From: an uncultured bacterium | Lineage (GTDB): Bacteria; Vulcanimicrobiota; Xenobia; Xenobiales; Xenobiaceae | NCBI GenBank assembly: GCA_934636825.1 | Contig: CAKUBG010000002.1 | Span: forward strand, 59,721-123,720 | Reading direction: 5' to 3' | DNA: 64,000 nt | Shown: positions 44,005-53,044 of the stretch, piece after piece | How the letters are laid out: every line of letters begins with the position of its first letter | Numbering within the stretch: the first letter of the stretch is position 1 | Program-made: the position numbers and the translations under genes | The notes under the pieces: generated by a model | Told to the model about the DNA's origin: nothing | The model's input: only the letters and a program-made list of their open reading frames with translations | Databases searched by the model: none

Positions 44005-44418
44005 CTAAAGATTTTCAATAGCGTCATTAAAGCGATCTAAAAGAAAATCGTCAAAGCAAGAATAAGAGTATTCACAATCTCCGTCACTCCATGAAATTAC
44101 ATTTCCAGTGTTACAATCTATACAATACAACCATTCATCACAATTCTCTATCACGACAAGGTTGGCAGTCAAACCATATTTACGGTATTTAAGCGTTTCA
44201 TTGACAAAAAGAAGATTGCCATTGATGCCAACACCCATTATTTCAACTCCAGCAATACCACCATGCCCATACTGCTTAAGGAAGTAAACATATTGATCAG
44301 GCAGTTTAACTCCGAGCTTTTGCTCTGCCTCTCCAAGCTGAAGTCCACTAACCAAAGCATGAGTAAAATCGCCCTTAGATTCGTGCTGTTTAATTAAACG
44401 TGCTAGCCGATTGCTCAC
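44005..44418 (-). CDS. SUKH (SMI1/KNR4)-domain protein
   Basis: This 137-residue protein has the SMI1/KNR4 pattern: GEAEQKLGVKLPDQYVYFLKQYGHGGIAGVEIMGVG, then paired strands and an acidic middle (ENCDEWLYCIDCNTGNVISWSDGDCEYSY). Many such small proteins neutralise polymorphic toxins; others have housekeeping roles. No toxin gene is visible next to it. Start is GTG at 44418 with AGGAAAG just before it. The next gene upstream, RNase, ends 27 bases away. Confidence 0.75.
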   Translation of the reverse strand: MSNRLARLIKQHESKGDFTHALVSGLQLGEAEQKLGVKLPDQYVYFLKQYGHGGIAGVEIMGVGINGNLLFVNETLKYRKYGLTANLVVIENCDEWLYCIDCNTGNVISWSDGDCEYSYSCFDDFLLDRFNDAIENL

Positions 44419-44445
44419 CTTTCCTATCGCTTCTGCTTTTTAAAC

Positions 44446-46488
44446 TCAAACAATAGGACTTAAACGCACTGTGCAATCGCGGGGCCAGACCAAGTCGATC
44501 TTGACGTGAATATGGGTACCTGGCGGCAGCGGATGGCCGGGAACGTGTGGACATTCATTCTCTAACAAACATCCGCAAAGTTGGACAATATGTTTATCGG
44601 GATGGTTAGCCAGCACGATAGCTTCCATCTCTTCGCCGGAATGCTCTTCCAAGTAGCGCAAGATCCAGTAATTTTTACGTTCACGCTCCAACAGATCTGC
44701 CGTACTGGTAGCTTGCTTGGTATAGGCTAATAAACGATCCAAATCTTCAGCTTTATATATAGGTTCATCAACTGAACCATTAAGCATAGACTTAAGTTGG
44801 CGTTGCATCAAAAGATCGTTATAACGACGGATAGGAGAAGTTACTTGTACATAGCTATCCAACCCTAAACCAGTATGGTGAGCTGGAGTAATACCCATTG
44901 TTCCTTTTTTAAGGAAACGTCGAGAATTGTAAGCTTTTACAGGATCAAAATCGGCAATTAAATCATCTAAAGGCTTTTCCGGAGGCTCTTGGCTTCTGAA
45001 GATACCAGGAGCTTCATGCTCAGCCAGATAGTTGCCAGCTGTGGCATTAGCTAAAATCATCAGCTCGCTAACCAAAAGCTGCGAAGGAGAATCGGGCGCT
45101 TCACGTTCAATTAAAATCTTTCCCTCTTTAACTTTTACATTTACACGAGGGAAAGGCACCACCATAGCCCCATTGGCCAAACGCTTTTCTTTAAGTTTGC
45201 GGACGATGTCCATAAACTTGCTCCAACGCCCCTGAGCCAAATATTCATTGGCAGAATCGTAAGTAAGACGTTCAGCTACTTTTATGACGCTGGAAGCCAT
45301 TTTTGAAGATACAATATTAAAATCAGCATCAAAATCGATTAAGAAAGAGAAAGCCAAGCGCTTTTTGCCAGCCACCAAGCTGCAAACGCTATCAGAAAGG
45401 ATTTCCGGACACATAGGCACTTTTAAATCTGGTAAATAAATGGCCGTGCCGCGCTGCAAAGCTTCCTGATCTATTAAAGACTCCGGAGTTACATAATTAG
45501 AAGCATCGGCAATATGGATACCGATACGGAAAGTTCCATCTTCATTTTCTTCAAAACTTAATGCATCATCGATATCTGTTGTTGTATCATCATCAATAGT
45601 TACACAAGGTAAATAGGTAAGATCGAGCCTATTGTCTTCTGTTTTGGCATTACCATCTTCGTCTAATAACTTAACGCAAGACATAGCTTCTTGCAATTCA
45701 TCTTCTTCAAATTGCGTAGAAATATTGTATTTGCGTAAAGCTAAATTTTCATGCTCATTCCAAATGCCGGTTTTGAGCATAAACTGGAAAGGAGCATCGC
45801 GACGGGTAATATCGACAGATTTTAATAATTCGTTGATCTCTTTGTAACGATGTGACTCGGAGCCATTGACAGCGACATTGGCGAAACCACGCAAAAGCTT
45901 TTTGGCATTTTGTTCAAATTCTTCAGGATAAGTCAACTGAGAAGCATCGCTAACAGGGTTTTTCCAAATATTTAGCACCCATTGACTCAAGGCCGCTTGC
46001 TCTTTGCGATTAAATTCTTCGGCATCACGCCGTTGGAAAATTTCTTGCACCTGAGCTTCAGTACGCCTTATATAGCCGCTACCTTTGCGATAGAAATATA
46101 CACTATCATTATCTAAGCTTCTGTAAGTAGCCGAAAGAGCTTCTGAATCGGTACGACTTAAAATTAAGTCGCTTATCTCCTCCAAGGGCCAAAGATGATC
46201 GTCACTTTCACCTTCTAAAAGTTCCCACAACTCGGCTGGATCGATTTGAGAAGACAGCTCTTCACGCTTAGCTTGAGCTTTAGATAAAGCCTCGGCTAAC
46301 ATATCGTAAGAAGAATTGGGATCGATAAAACCGGGAACAATAAACATAGCCTTAGAATCGGCAATTTTTTCTTCACGGTTGCGGATATTGCGAACAAAAA
46401 CTTTGCCCGGCTTGTCCTGACGCAAACAGACGGCAGGTAAAAGTTTCTTTTCTTGGATATACTCTAAATAGGAGCCTGGAGTTATCAC
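44446..46488 (-). CDS. RNase II/R-family 3'-5' exoribonuclease
   Basis: This 680-residue protein has an RNB catalytic domain. The metal-binding motif TIDDDTTTDIDDALS is at residues 297-311, followed by GIHIADASNYV and the C-terminal YVQVTSPIRRYNDLLMQRQL. The N-terminal ~290 residues lack the classic cold-shock repeats at the extreme N terminus and have a long helical segment, as in cyanobacterial/chloroplast-type enzymes. It would degrade mRNA and structured RNAs. The first possible start, a GTG at 46488, has a stop directly before it. Confidence 0.92.
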   Translation of the reverse strand: MITPGSYLEYIQEKKLLPAVCLRQDKPGKVFVRNIRNREEKIADSKAMFIVPGFIDPNSSYDMLAEALSKAQAKREELSSQIDPAELWELLEGESDDHLWPLEEISDLILSRTDSEALSATYRSLDNDSVYFYRKGSGYIRRTEAQVQEIFQRRDAEEFNRKEQAALSQWVLNIWKNPVSDASQLTYPEEFEQNAKKLLRGFANVAVNGSESHRYKEINELLKSVDITRRDAPFQFMLKTGIWNEHENLALRKYNISTQFEEDELQEAMSCVKLLDEDGNAKTEDNRLDLTYLPCVTIDDDTTTDIDDALSFEENEDGTFRIGIHIADASNYVTPESLIDQEALQRGTAIYLPDLKVPMCPEILSDSVCSLVAGKKRLAFSFLIDFDADFNIVSSKMASSVIKVAERLTYDSANEYLAQGRWSKFMDIVRKLKEKRLANGAMVVPFPRVNVKVKEGKILIEREAPDSPSQLLVSELMILANATAGNYLAEHEAPGIFRSQEPPEKPLDDLIADFDPVKAYNSRRFLKKGTMGITPAHHTGLGLDSYVQVTSPIRRYNDLLMQRQLKSMLNGSVDEPIYKAEDLDRLLAYTKQATSTADLLERERKNYWILRYLEEHSGEEMEAIVLANHPDKHIVQLCGCLLENECPHVPGHPLPPGTHIHVKIDLVWPRDCTVRLSPIV

Positions 46489-46581
46489 TTAGGTGCACTT
46501 CTTTTCTAGCAAAGCTCAGCTTCGCAAAATCGATTGAGGGGGAAAGATATTATAGTTTATTTTTGGGAAAAAGACAGCTTT

Positions 46582-47511
46582 TTAAAAACCTTTAGCCCAA
46601 CAGACGTCAGAAATAACTTTACTTTCCGGACTGATTCTCTTTAAATTATCGCCAAACAAGTCGACAGTATAAATGGCATTGTCTTTAACAAAAGCGATAG
46701 TATTTCCGGATGGATTCCAAGTGGGAGACGAGCATCCACCTTCATGCACAATAGTGCGCGATTTCTTAGAAAACATATCATAGAGAACGATTTGGCCATC
46801 GACTACAGCTGCGATACTACTACCGGTAGGAGCCATGCAAGCTTGCACAGAACCAGGCATAACTTCTTTAGTTTCTCCATCAGCTTTAGCTGAATCGGTA
46901 GCATACAAAGCTGTTTTTCCGGAAGAGCTGGCATACGAGAAAAGAATATCTCGTCCAAAATTAGACCAACTTGGCGGCCCTAAACGCCTAGCGTCAATTA
47001 AACATACGGGTGATTTGCCTATTTTTTGTACAAATATGTGTTGCTGTTCTTGAGTCACATCTCCACGCAGATATGTAAAATACCCTTCATTATCGCGACT
47101 TAGGCAAGGAAAAGCCAAAGGTTCACCAGTTTTTACCAGACCTTCTTCTTCGTAAGTTTCTAAGTTGATTAATCTCAGTGAATTGGGCTCACTGCAAACA
47201 TAGATCATCAAACGACCATTACGTGATAAACTGGGAGAAGAAGCTGGAGCGCCATTTATTTCTGCTTTACTTTTAAGTTTATTGTAGGCTCGACGCCCTT
47301 TAGAACTGATATGAGAACGTTCCGGCACGTCCCCCACTACATAGGTAGGATGCTCTCCATTTTTATCCATCCACTCAATACGGGAGCGCCCCCCTTCTAC
47401 TACAGAATAGTAAAGGCGCCCTTCCTCAGGCAGAGGACCTCGATCAGAACAAGCAACCGTACTTAAAGCCAGCATAGTCATTAGAAATGTCAGCTTAAAT
47501 TTACTAATCAT
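46582..47511 (-). CDS. Beta-propeller (PD40/TolB-like) lipoprotein
   Basis: This 309-residue protein has a signal peptide ending in the lipobox STVAC, so it is probably lipid-anchored outside the inner membrane. The mature part is WD40-like beta-propeller blades: ASSPSLSRNGRLMIYVC, GPPSWSNFGRDILFSY, CMAPTGSSIAAVVDGQIVL and SSPTWNPSGNTIAFVKD. Such propellers bind peptides, glycans or partner proteins. It is the last gene of the murQ-SpoIID-like group, 14 bases after the SpoIID-like gene. Confidence 0.87.
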   Translation of the reverse strand: MISKFKLTFLMTMLALSTVACSDRGPLPEEGRLYYSVVEGGRSRIEWMDKNGEHPTYVVGDVPERSHISSKGRRAYNKLKSKAEINGAPASSPSLSRNGRLMIYVCSEPNSLRLINLETYEEEGLVKTGEPLAFPCLSRDNEGYFTYLRGDVTQEQQHIFVQKIGKSPVCLIDARRLGPPSWSNFGRDILFSYASSSGKTALYATDSAKADGETKEVMPGSVQACMAPTGSSIAAVVDGQIVLYDMFSKKSRTIVHEGGCSSPTWNPSGNTIAFVKDNAIYTVDLFGDNLKRISPESKVISDVCWAKGF

Positions 47512-47525
47512 ATCGCCCTCAATAG

Positions 47526-49142
47526 TTAATTAGCCGTCTTTAATTCACAGCCGGGATAATAATGTTTAATAATGTCGACATAACTTTGACCAGCTCGAGC
47601 GCGTCCTTGAGCGCCTTCCTGACACAAACCGACACCGTGTCCCCAACCGCCTCCTTTAAAAATAATACCGTTATCTGCTTTCTCAATATAGAATAAAGTA
47701 CTTTTTAAACCGGAAGGACCAATTTTACCGCCGCTAGTTAACCAGCGGATTTTATCACCACTTACAGTAAAATTGCCTTTGTCGGTAGCAATAGATAATT
47801 CAGCGACACGACCGCTGCCGGTACGCTTAGTAACCGCTATATCTGTCAAATTACCAATATCAGCAAGTTGAGCTCCGCACAAAATCGGCAAAGAAGCTTC
47901 CAACATCTTTTGGAAATTTACTGTTGAGAAATCGGCATGCCAGCGAAAACGAGAAGCTTCTTTGCAATAAGATTCAGGCGGATTATCGATAAAAGCTCTG
48001 AATCTGTTTTCCAATTCAGGAGTATTTTCTATTATGGCAGACAAATTAATCGATTGTTTTTTATTATCGGTAGTTTGAGTTTGCTCCGGAGCGTAGTAAT
48101 CTTCATATCCGTTGTTATCGTAATCGGAAATATACCCTGCAGGAGCGTCGCTATTCCAAGCTAAGCCATTGATAGTATCGCTGGAAGCTACTAAATAATT
48201 GAGTGGCTGAGCCATATCCCATACATTTTCAATACTTTCACCCATACCGCCACAAACTGCGTGGTAACGCGTATCAGCCAAAAACCCGTTATAGCAAATG
48301 ATCATACCTTTAGTAGCTTCAATTTGGGCGTTGACGTTGGCATTTTCAACACCAGCGCCACCATAAACATGGCAATGGACGCCGGAGCAAAGATCATATC
48401 CTTCTTTATCATGACGTCCCAAATTAGATAGAGTATAAGAACGAGCTACACAAGCCATAGCTTTTAAAGCTTCATTGTCAAAGCGAGCAGGTACTTCGCT
48501 AGGCACTACTCCTTTAAGATAGTCTTCCACAGGTAAAGTATTGATTACTGAGATTGTATGTGTATTATCTTTGCCAGGACGGATAGCGAAAGTAAGACTT
48601 CCACGATAAGAAGCTTGTACTTGAGATTTTTTCTGCACATTGATGGAAGTTAAAGTGCAAACAGTAGGATCACCAGCTAAAGAGGCAGAGCCATTGCCGT
48701 AAGTTTCAGCAGCTCGCAAAGTTACAGGCTCTTCGCTATTAAAAAGTAAATGATCTTTTTCATCGTAAAAATTGAGTCTCATTTTTTTCCACATAGTGGC
48801 AATAAGACGAATTTTTATCACTGAAGCCTGACCATCCGGATAGATAATGCCATTGGGGGCAGTTATTTCAGCTTCATCTAGAATGTCCGGCAAACCGACT
48901 TTTATTTCAGTTGAAGGAGAGAAGGCTTTTTGAGTATCTTGGCTAGACTCTATATAAGAAGCTAGCATAGCTTGGTTGCTGGGCTCTTTAGAGTCAGCTT
49001 GAGTCCCTTGAGCATTGGGAAAAGCAGCAGAATTTGCTTTATGCTCCTTTATGGTTCTGGCATAAGAAACATACATAGTTATCAAGCAAGCTATAAGGGT
49101 GAAGATGCAACTATATAAAAAACGCTGTTTGTTATTGCTCAT
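47526..49142 (-). CDS. SpoIID/LytB-domain peptidoglycan protein
   Basis: This 538-residue protein has one N-terminal membrane helix (FLYSCIFTLIACLITMYVSYA) and a SpoIID domain outside: NTLPVEDYLKGVVPSEVPARFD, MACVARSYTLSNLGRHD, CSGVHCHVYGG, and the ending FKGGGWGHGVGLCQEGAQGRA. SpoIID is a lytic transglycosylase for stripped glycan chains; the LytB relatives occur widely outside spore-formers. An insertion of ~100 residues with YDNNGYEDYY (EF-hand-like acidic loop) splits the domain. ATG at 49142 overlaps the end of murQ (stop at 49147), with GAGGATAAAGG upstream. Confidence 0.9.
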   Translation of the reverse strand: MSNNKQRFLYSCIFTLIACLITMYVSYARTIKEHKANSAAFPNAQGTQADSKEPSNQAMLASYIESSQDTQKAFSPSTEIKVGLPDILDEAEITAPNGIIYPDGQASVIKIRLIATMWKKMRLNFYDEKDHLLFNSEEPVTLRAAETYGNGSASLAGDPTVCTLTSINVQKKSQVQASYRGSLTFAIRPGKDNTHTISVINTLPVEDYLKGVVPSEVPARFDNEALKAMACVARSYTLSNLGRHDKEGYDLCSGVHCHVYGGAGVENANVNAQIEATKGMIICYNGFLADTRYHAVCGGMGESIENVWDMAQPLNYLVASSDTINGLAWNSDAPAGYISDYDNNGYEDYYAPEQTQTTDNKKQSINLSAIIENTPELENRFRAFIDNPPESYCKEASRFRWHADFSTVNFQKMLEASLPILCGAQLADIGNLTDIAVTKRTGSGRVAELSIATDKGNFTVSGDKIRWLTSGGKIGPSGLKSTLFYIEKADNGIIFKGGGWGHGVGLCQEGAQGRARAGQSYVDIIKHYYPGCELKTAN

Positions 49143-49146
49143 GCCT

Positions 49147-49971
49147 TTATCCTCGTTGTCCTGATTGCAAATTGGCCAAAGCTTCACGTAAACTGCCATG
49201 GGCTTCTTTTAAAGCTTGCTCAGCTTCCGCGAAACTTACTTTAGCTAAAGAAGCAGCCATTTCTATTTGGCGTTTTACCAGTTTGGCATTGCTAGCTTTG
49301 ACATCGATCATCATATTGCCCGCACAATGACCCAAAGAAACCATAACTCCGGTAGAAATCATATTTAAAGCCAATTTGGTGGCCGTGCCAGCTTTTAAGC
49401 GAGTCGAGCCGCGCAATACCTCCGGCCCTACAGCCAGTAAAATGGGAAAATCGGTCTCTGTCGCCGCTTTGGCACCGGGATTACAAAAAATAGCTCCAGT
49501 CTGGATGCCGACTTCGCGCAATTTCTGTAAACCGCCCAAAACAAAAGGTGTACTTCCTGAAGCTGTTATACCAATAGCGAAATCTCCCCGATTGATAGAG
49601 CGCTTGCTAAGCTCAATATAGGCCGCTTCCCTATCATCTTCGGCATTTTCTACAGCTTCTACCAAAGCACCAGGACCGCCAGCAATAATTGCTTGCACTT
49701 GCTGAGGATCGGTGCCAAAAGTAGGCGGACATTCAGCAGCATCAAGTACCCCCAAACGACCACTAGTACCAGCTCCAAAGTAAAAAAGACGGCCGCCGTT
49801 TCTTAATTTATCAGTAATAGCTTTTATACACTCAGCAATAGTGGGCAAGGCCTCTTTAACAGCTAAGACAGCTTTGGCGTCTTCGCTATTCATAAGTTGC
49901 ACTAATTCCAAGGGAGTCATTTTATCTAAATGCAGACTTAACGGATTGGATGCTTCAGTTAAATTTTGCAT
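49147..49971 (-). CDS. murQ: N-acetylmuramic acid 6-phosphate etherase
   Basis: This 274-residue SIS-domain enzyme cleaves the lactyl ether of MurNAc-6-phosphate during peptidoglycan recycling. Signature parts are FYFGAGTSGRLGVLDAAECPPTFG, with catalytic Glu80 (Glu83 in E. coli), AIGITASGSTPFVLGGL and the late RLKAGTATKLALNMIST. ATG at 49971 is chosen because the sequence before it is a terminator (50001-50037). Its coupling to a SpoIID-type glycan enzyme suggests joint turnover of cell-wall sugars. Confidence 0.95.
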   Translation of the reverse strand: MQNLTEASNPLSLHLDKMTPLELVQLMNSEDAKAVLAVKEALPTIAECIKAITDKLRNGGRLFYFGAGTSGRLGVLDAAECPPTFGTDPQQVQAIIAGGPGALVEAVENAEDDREAAYIELSKRSINRGDFAIGITASGSTPFVLGGLQKLREVGIQTGAIFCNPGAKAATETDFPILLAVGPEVLRGSTRLKAGTATKLALNMISTGVMVSLGHCAGNMMIDVKASNAKLVKRQIEMAASLAKVSFAEAEQALKEAHGSLREALANLQSGQRG

Positions 49972-50000
49972 AATCTTATCAATACCACTTTCAAAAAGAC

Positions 50001-50037
50001 AAAAAAGCTTGAAAGGGGCCGCAGCCTTTTTCAAGCT
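50001..50037 (-). terminator. Rho-independent terminator of the membrane-protein operon
   Basis: AGCTTGAAA (50006-50014) pairs with TTTCAAGCT (50029-50037), with GGC/GCC inside. On the minus strand six T follow. It lies between the membrane protein stop (50047) and murQ, separating two transcription units. Confidence 0.88.
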
Positions 50038-50046
50038 ATCAAACGA

Positions 50047-50970
50047 CTAAGACCAAGCGTCTTTGCGTCGCTTTACTTCTATTACTGGAGTCTTATCTTC
50101 TTTTATGCTCTTATTAAGTTCGGCGCGTACCATAATGGCACATAAAAATCCGATACAAATAATGCCAAAAATATCGGTACTGGTAATTTCTCCCTTAAAA
50201 AGCCAAACAGAACTTATAAAAATAACACATAAACTTAGACAAGCCCCAAAAATCTCACTACGCTGAGCATCCCCATCTTTTATGAATATGTTGGTGATTT
50301 CTTTTAAGTAGCCACCACCGGGAATAGGATGTTCTTTGAGTATGGTCCAAGGCAAAAGTTCACGGGCAACCAAGGCCCCTAAAGGAACTAACAATAGGGC
50401 CATAATCCAAAGAGGCCAGACGCTGTGGTTAAACAAAGCCAAAATATAAGCGCGACAAGGAGAGAGGCAAAAACCGCTTAGCAAAAGACTTACCACAGAA
50501 GCAGCAATCATGGTGCCGTTAGTTACCGAACCATCTTTTATATTGGTGAGCATCCTCTCTTCAATGCTAAAATAAGAAAGATAGCGCAAAGCAACTACCG
50601 TTAAAATGACAGTTAGATCTATAAATAAAGCCAACAAAACGATAGCCGCTGTCAAAGTAGACGCAATGCCCGGAAACGGGGTACGAAAACCGATCAAAAA
50701 ATCGAGTCCCAAAATAGCGACTGACCAAGCTAAAATGTGGTATACATAAGACTTGTTAACCCGATAACTGCACCAAAACAGAAAAGCAGCTACAAAAAGC
50801 AGCAAAATTCCGATATTGATAACAGAACTGTCAAAAGGCCAAAAATAATTGCCCGCTTCGTTTAGTAAAGACGAGTCAAACGGATTTACTAACGAACGTT
50901 GCAAATCGGGATGTATAGCCAGATTTTTGTATTCTTCGCCAGCAGCTTGAGCCAGAAAAAAGAAAAACAT
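50047..50970 (-). CDS. Polytopic membrane protein, unknown
   Basis: This 307-residue protein has about seven transmembrane helices (for example NIGILLLFVAAFLFWCSY, AAIVLLALFIDLTVILTVVAL, LWIMALLLVPLGALVAREL, IFGIICIGFLCAIMV) and a basic C-terminal tail, IEVKRRKDAWS. An extra-helical N terminus, EEYKNLAIHPDLQRSLVNPF, should lie outside. No family is recognised. It follows the large secreted protein by 56 bases and ends its transcription unit at a clear terminator. Confidence 0.65.
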   Translation of the reverse strand: MFFFFLAQAAGEEYKNLAIHPDLQRSLVNPFDSSLLNEAGNYFWPFDSSVINIGILLLFVAAFLFWCSYRVNKSYVYHILAWSVAILGLDFLIGFRTPFPGIASTLTAAIVLLALFIDLTVILTVVALRYLSYFSIEERMLTNIKDGSVTNGTMIAASVVSLLLSGFCLSPCRAYILALFNHSVWPLWIMALLLVPLGALVARELLPWTILKEHPIPGGGYLKEITNIFIKDGDAQRSEIFGACLSLCVIFISSVWLFKGEITSTDIFGIICIGFLCAIMVRAELNKSIKEDKTPVIEVKRRKDAWS

Positions 50971-51026
50971 GGAAAAGCCTCGATTTTTCTAACTATTGTC
51001 GTGCTATCGACAGATCGGCTGTTCGC

Positions 51027-53024
51027 TTAATCTTCATCAAGCACCAAGTTAGGTATGCGACCATTGGACCATTCCAAAACAGCCGTACCGCCGGCAGGCA
51101 TTTCAAGCCAAGCGTGTCCCCGTCTATCGTTGCTTAATTGTTTAACTGCCGGAGTTCCCGTTCCTTCAACTAGCGTCCAAATCGGCGATTCTGCACCTTT
51201 TTCTTCTAATTCTTGCATGCGAGTCTTGAGCACTTGATCGGCAATAGAGTGCATAACCATTCTGGCTCGACCGTCACTCAATTTAACCCAGCGTCTGCCA
51301 ATAGCCGGATCGACAACAATAGAGTCTAAAATGGCTGGACTTTTCATTAGCAAACCGGCAAAACGCACGCCTACAGAGTGCGGTCCTTGGCGTAAAGGAC
51401 GCGGTCCATTGATAAAGACACTATCTACGCAAGGATCGTCGGTAGCTCCACCTAAATTAACCCTAAAGATCTGGTCTCCGTCGATGCGAACCATAATGGA
51501 AACCAAAGCGCCGGAGAAACTGCTCTTCAAAAAGTCCATAGAGAAATAATAGGGATCGTCACGCTCTACATCAAAACGCATCCAAAACATATTATCTCTA
51601 CCAACTACTACAAACTGGCCGGGAGTACCGCCGGGATAATTTATATCAGCTACATCGAAAGCTTTTTCAACAGCTTTTCCAGCCTCAAGTTCAACATTTA
51701 TACCAGCAAAAGGATGACAAATATCTTGAGCTCCAATCCACTCCGAGCAACCGTGAGCTGACAATAAATAATTTACTAAACTCTTAGCTTTAACATTCTG
51801 GCCGCGATCATCAAATTTATTAATATCTATAGCAGCACAACCAGCCAAAGTGCCGTATATATTGTTGCCGGTACAATCTTTTAAAGCTAATAAATTTTCT
51901 ACCAGAGCGGCTGTTCCCAAAATAGAGCGCACTTCTTCTTCGGGACGGGGCGCCAAACAATAGGGTACTTTGCCGCTTAAGGCCAATTTGGCTAACAAAC
52001 CCATGCCCTCTTTTTCAGCTGAAGCTTTAAAATCATCGTTTTTGAGAAGCTGAGCCGCCTTAGCTAAAGCCATAGCTGCATATTGCCTCTCTGGATAGAG
52101 AGTAATGCCGGCTACTTTTTTATCTTCTTGAGGTACTTTGTAGGTACGTTCTCTGTTATCTTCAGTTACGTACGACAAATGGGCACCGTAAGGATATTGT
52201 TTGGTATCCGAGCGCGTAGATGTTACTAAGCCGTCGGCTAATTTGGCTATTTTGTCACGTCTACCAGCGTTGGGACGGTAATTTTCCAAAAGGCATAAAG
52301 CTAATATAGCTTGGGACGCAGCGTCTACATGGCCATGAAGCCAAGCTGGTTCAATGAGACCATGTACAGTATTACGCCGACCATGAATTTTTAGCCAACC
52401 GTCAACAAATTCCAAATCGCGCTCTGCCGATTTAACTAAACGTCCCGCCAGATTTCCCTTTCCGGAAGTAACAAGCGCTCCCCTAGCCTTAACATGGGCA
52501 GCATAAGCTCTAGTGTAAAGATCGTTATCTGGCTCTTGTGCACAAAGTTGCTCTAGCTTATTCAAAGTGCCCTTGTCTAAAGAGGCGCCGTTTTTAGCTT
52601 GCAATAATCCGGAATAGATATTGAATAATTCTTGATAGGGTGGTTCGACAGTTTTTACAGACAAAGCCGATTTTTCCACTGAAGAAGTTTTCGCTTCTTT
52701 CTTGGTAATTTGCACTTGTGGCTTGTTTTCCGGCACAATATTGTTTTTTACACTAGGAGAAACCTGAAGAGAATCACTCCCCGAAACATTTACCGGAGCA
52801 GAATGTTCATTCGCGGGAAGAGTTACAGGAAGAGATTCAGAGCTTTTTGTTTCGACAGAATCTTTTATTCTGAGTGGAGCTTCTGAATTTTGTACAGAAT
52901 CATGAATAGTAGTCACAGGATGAGGAGGCACAAAAAACTCCTCCTCGTTTTGAGCACTTACAGGTTGCGAGCTCAACAAAGCTATGCTCAATAGAATAAA
53001 AGCATAATGAAAATATCTGTTCAT
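51027..53024 (-). CDS. Large secreted protein, unknown
   Basis: This 665-residue protein has a signal peptide (MNRYFHYAFILLSIALLSS, cut after QPVSA). About residues 25-125 are Ser/Pro/Glu-rich and likely disordered. The middle (about 165-430) is helical with repeated W, H and L positions (GLIEPAWLHGHVDAASQAIL) and may form an alpha/alpha barrel, as in some polysaccharide-active proteins, but I see no catalytic motif. The C-terminal ~200 residues look like a beta-sandwich. It lies between the OstA-like and membrane proteins, so an envelope role is likely. Confidence 0.65.
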   Translation of the reverse strand: MNRYFHYAFILLSIALLSSQPVSAQNEEEFFVPPHPVTTIHDSVQNSEAPLRIKDSVETKSSESLPVTLPANEHSAPVNVSGSDSLQVSPSVKNNIVPENKPQVQITKKEAKTSSVEKSALSVKTVEPPYQELFNIYSGLLQAKNGASLDKGTLNKLEQLCAQEPDNDLYTRAYAAHVKARGALVTSGKGNLAGRLVKSAERDLEFVDGWLKIHGRRNTVHGLIEPAWLHGHVDAASQAILALCLLENYRPNAGRRDKIAKLADGLVTSTRSDTKQYPYGAHLSYVTEDNRERTYKVPQEDKKVAGITLYPERQYAAMALAKAAQLLKNDDFKASAEKEGMGLLAKLALSGKVPYCLAPRPEEEVRSILGTAALVENLLALKDCTGNNIYGTLAGCAAIDINKFDDRGQNVKAKSLVNYLLSAHGCSEWIGAQDICHPFAGINVELEAGKAVEKAFDVADINYPGGTPGQFVVVGRDNMFWMRFDVERDDPYYFSMDFLKSSFSGALVSIMVRIDGDQIFRVNLGGATDDPCVDSVFINGPRPLRQGPHSVGVRFAGLLMKSPAILDSIVVDPAIGRRWVKLSDGRARMVMHSIADQVLKTRMQELEEKGAESPIWTLVEGTGTPAVKQLSNDRRGHAWLEMPAGGTAVLEWSNGRIPNLVLDED

Positions 53025-53044
53025 TTTTTTACGACTTCAAAATT

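Noticed and set aside
49972..50034. Upstream TTG start for murQ (21 extra residues)
   Set aside because: It would begin inside a perfect terminator hairpin, and the added residues are not family sequence.
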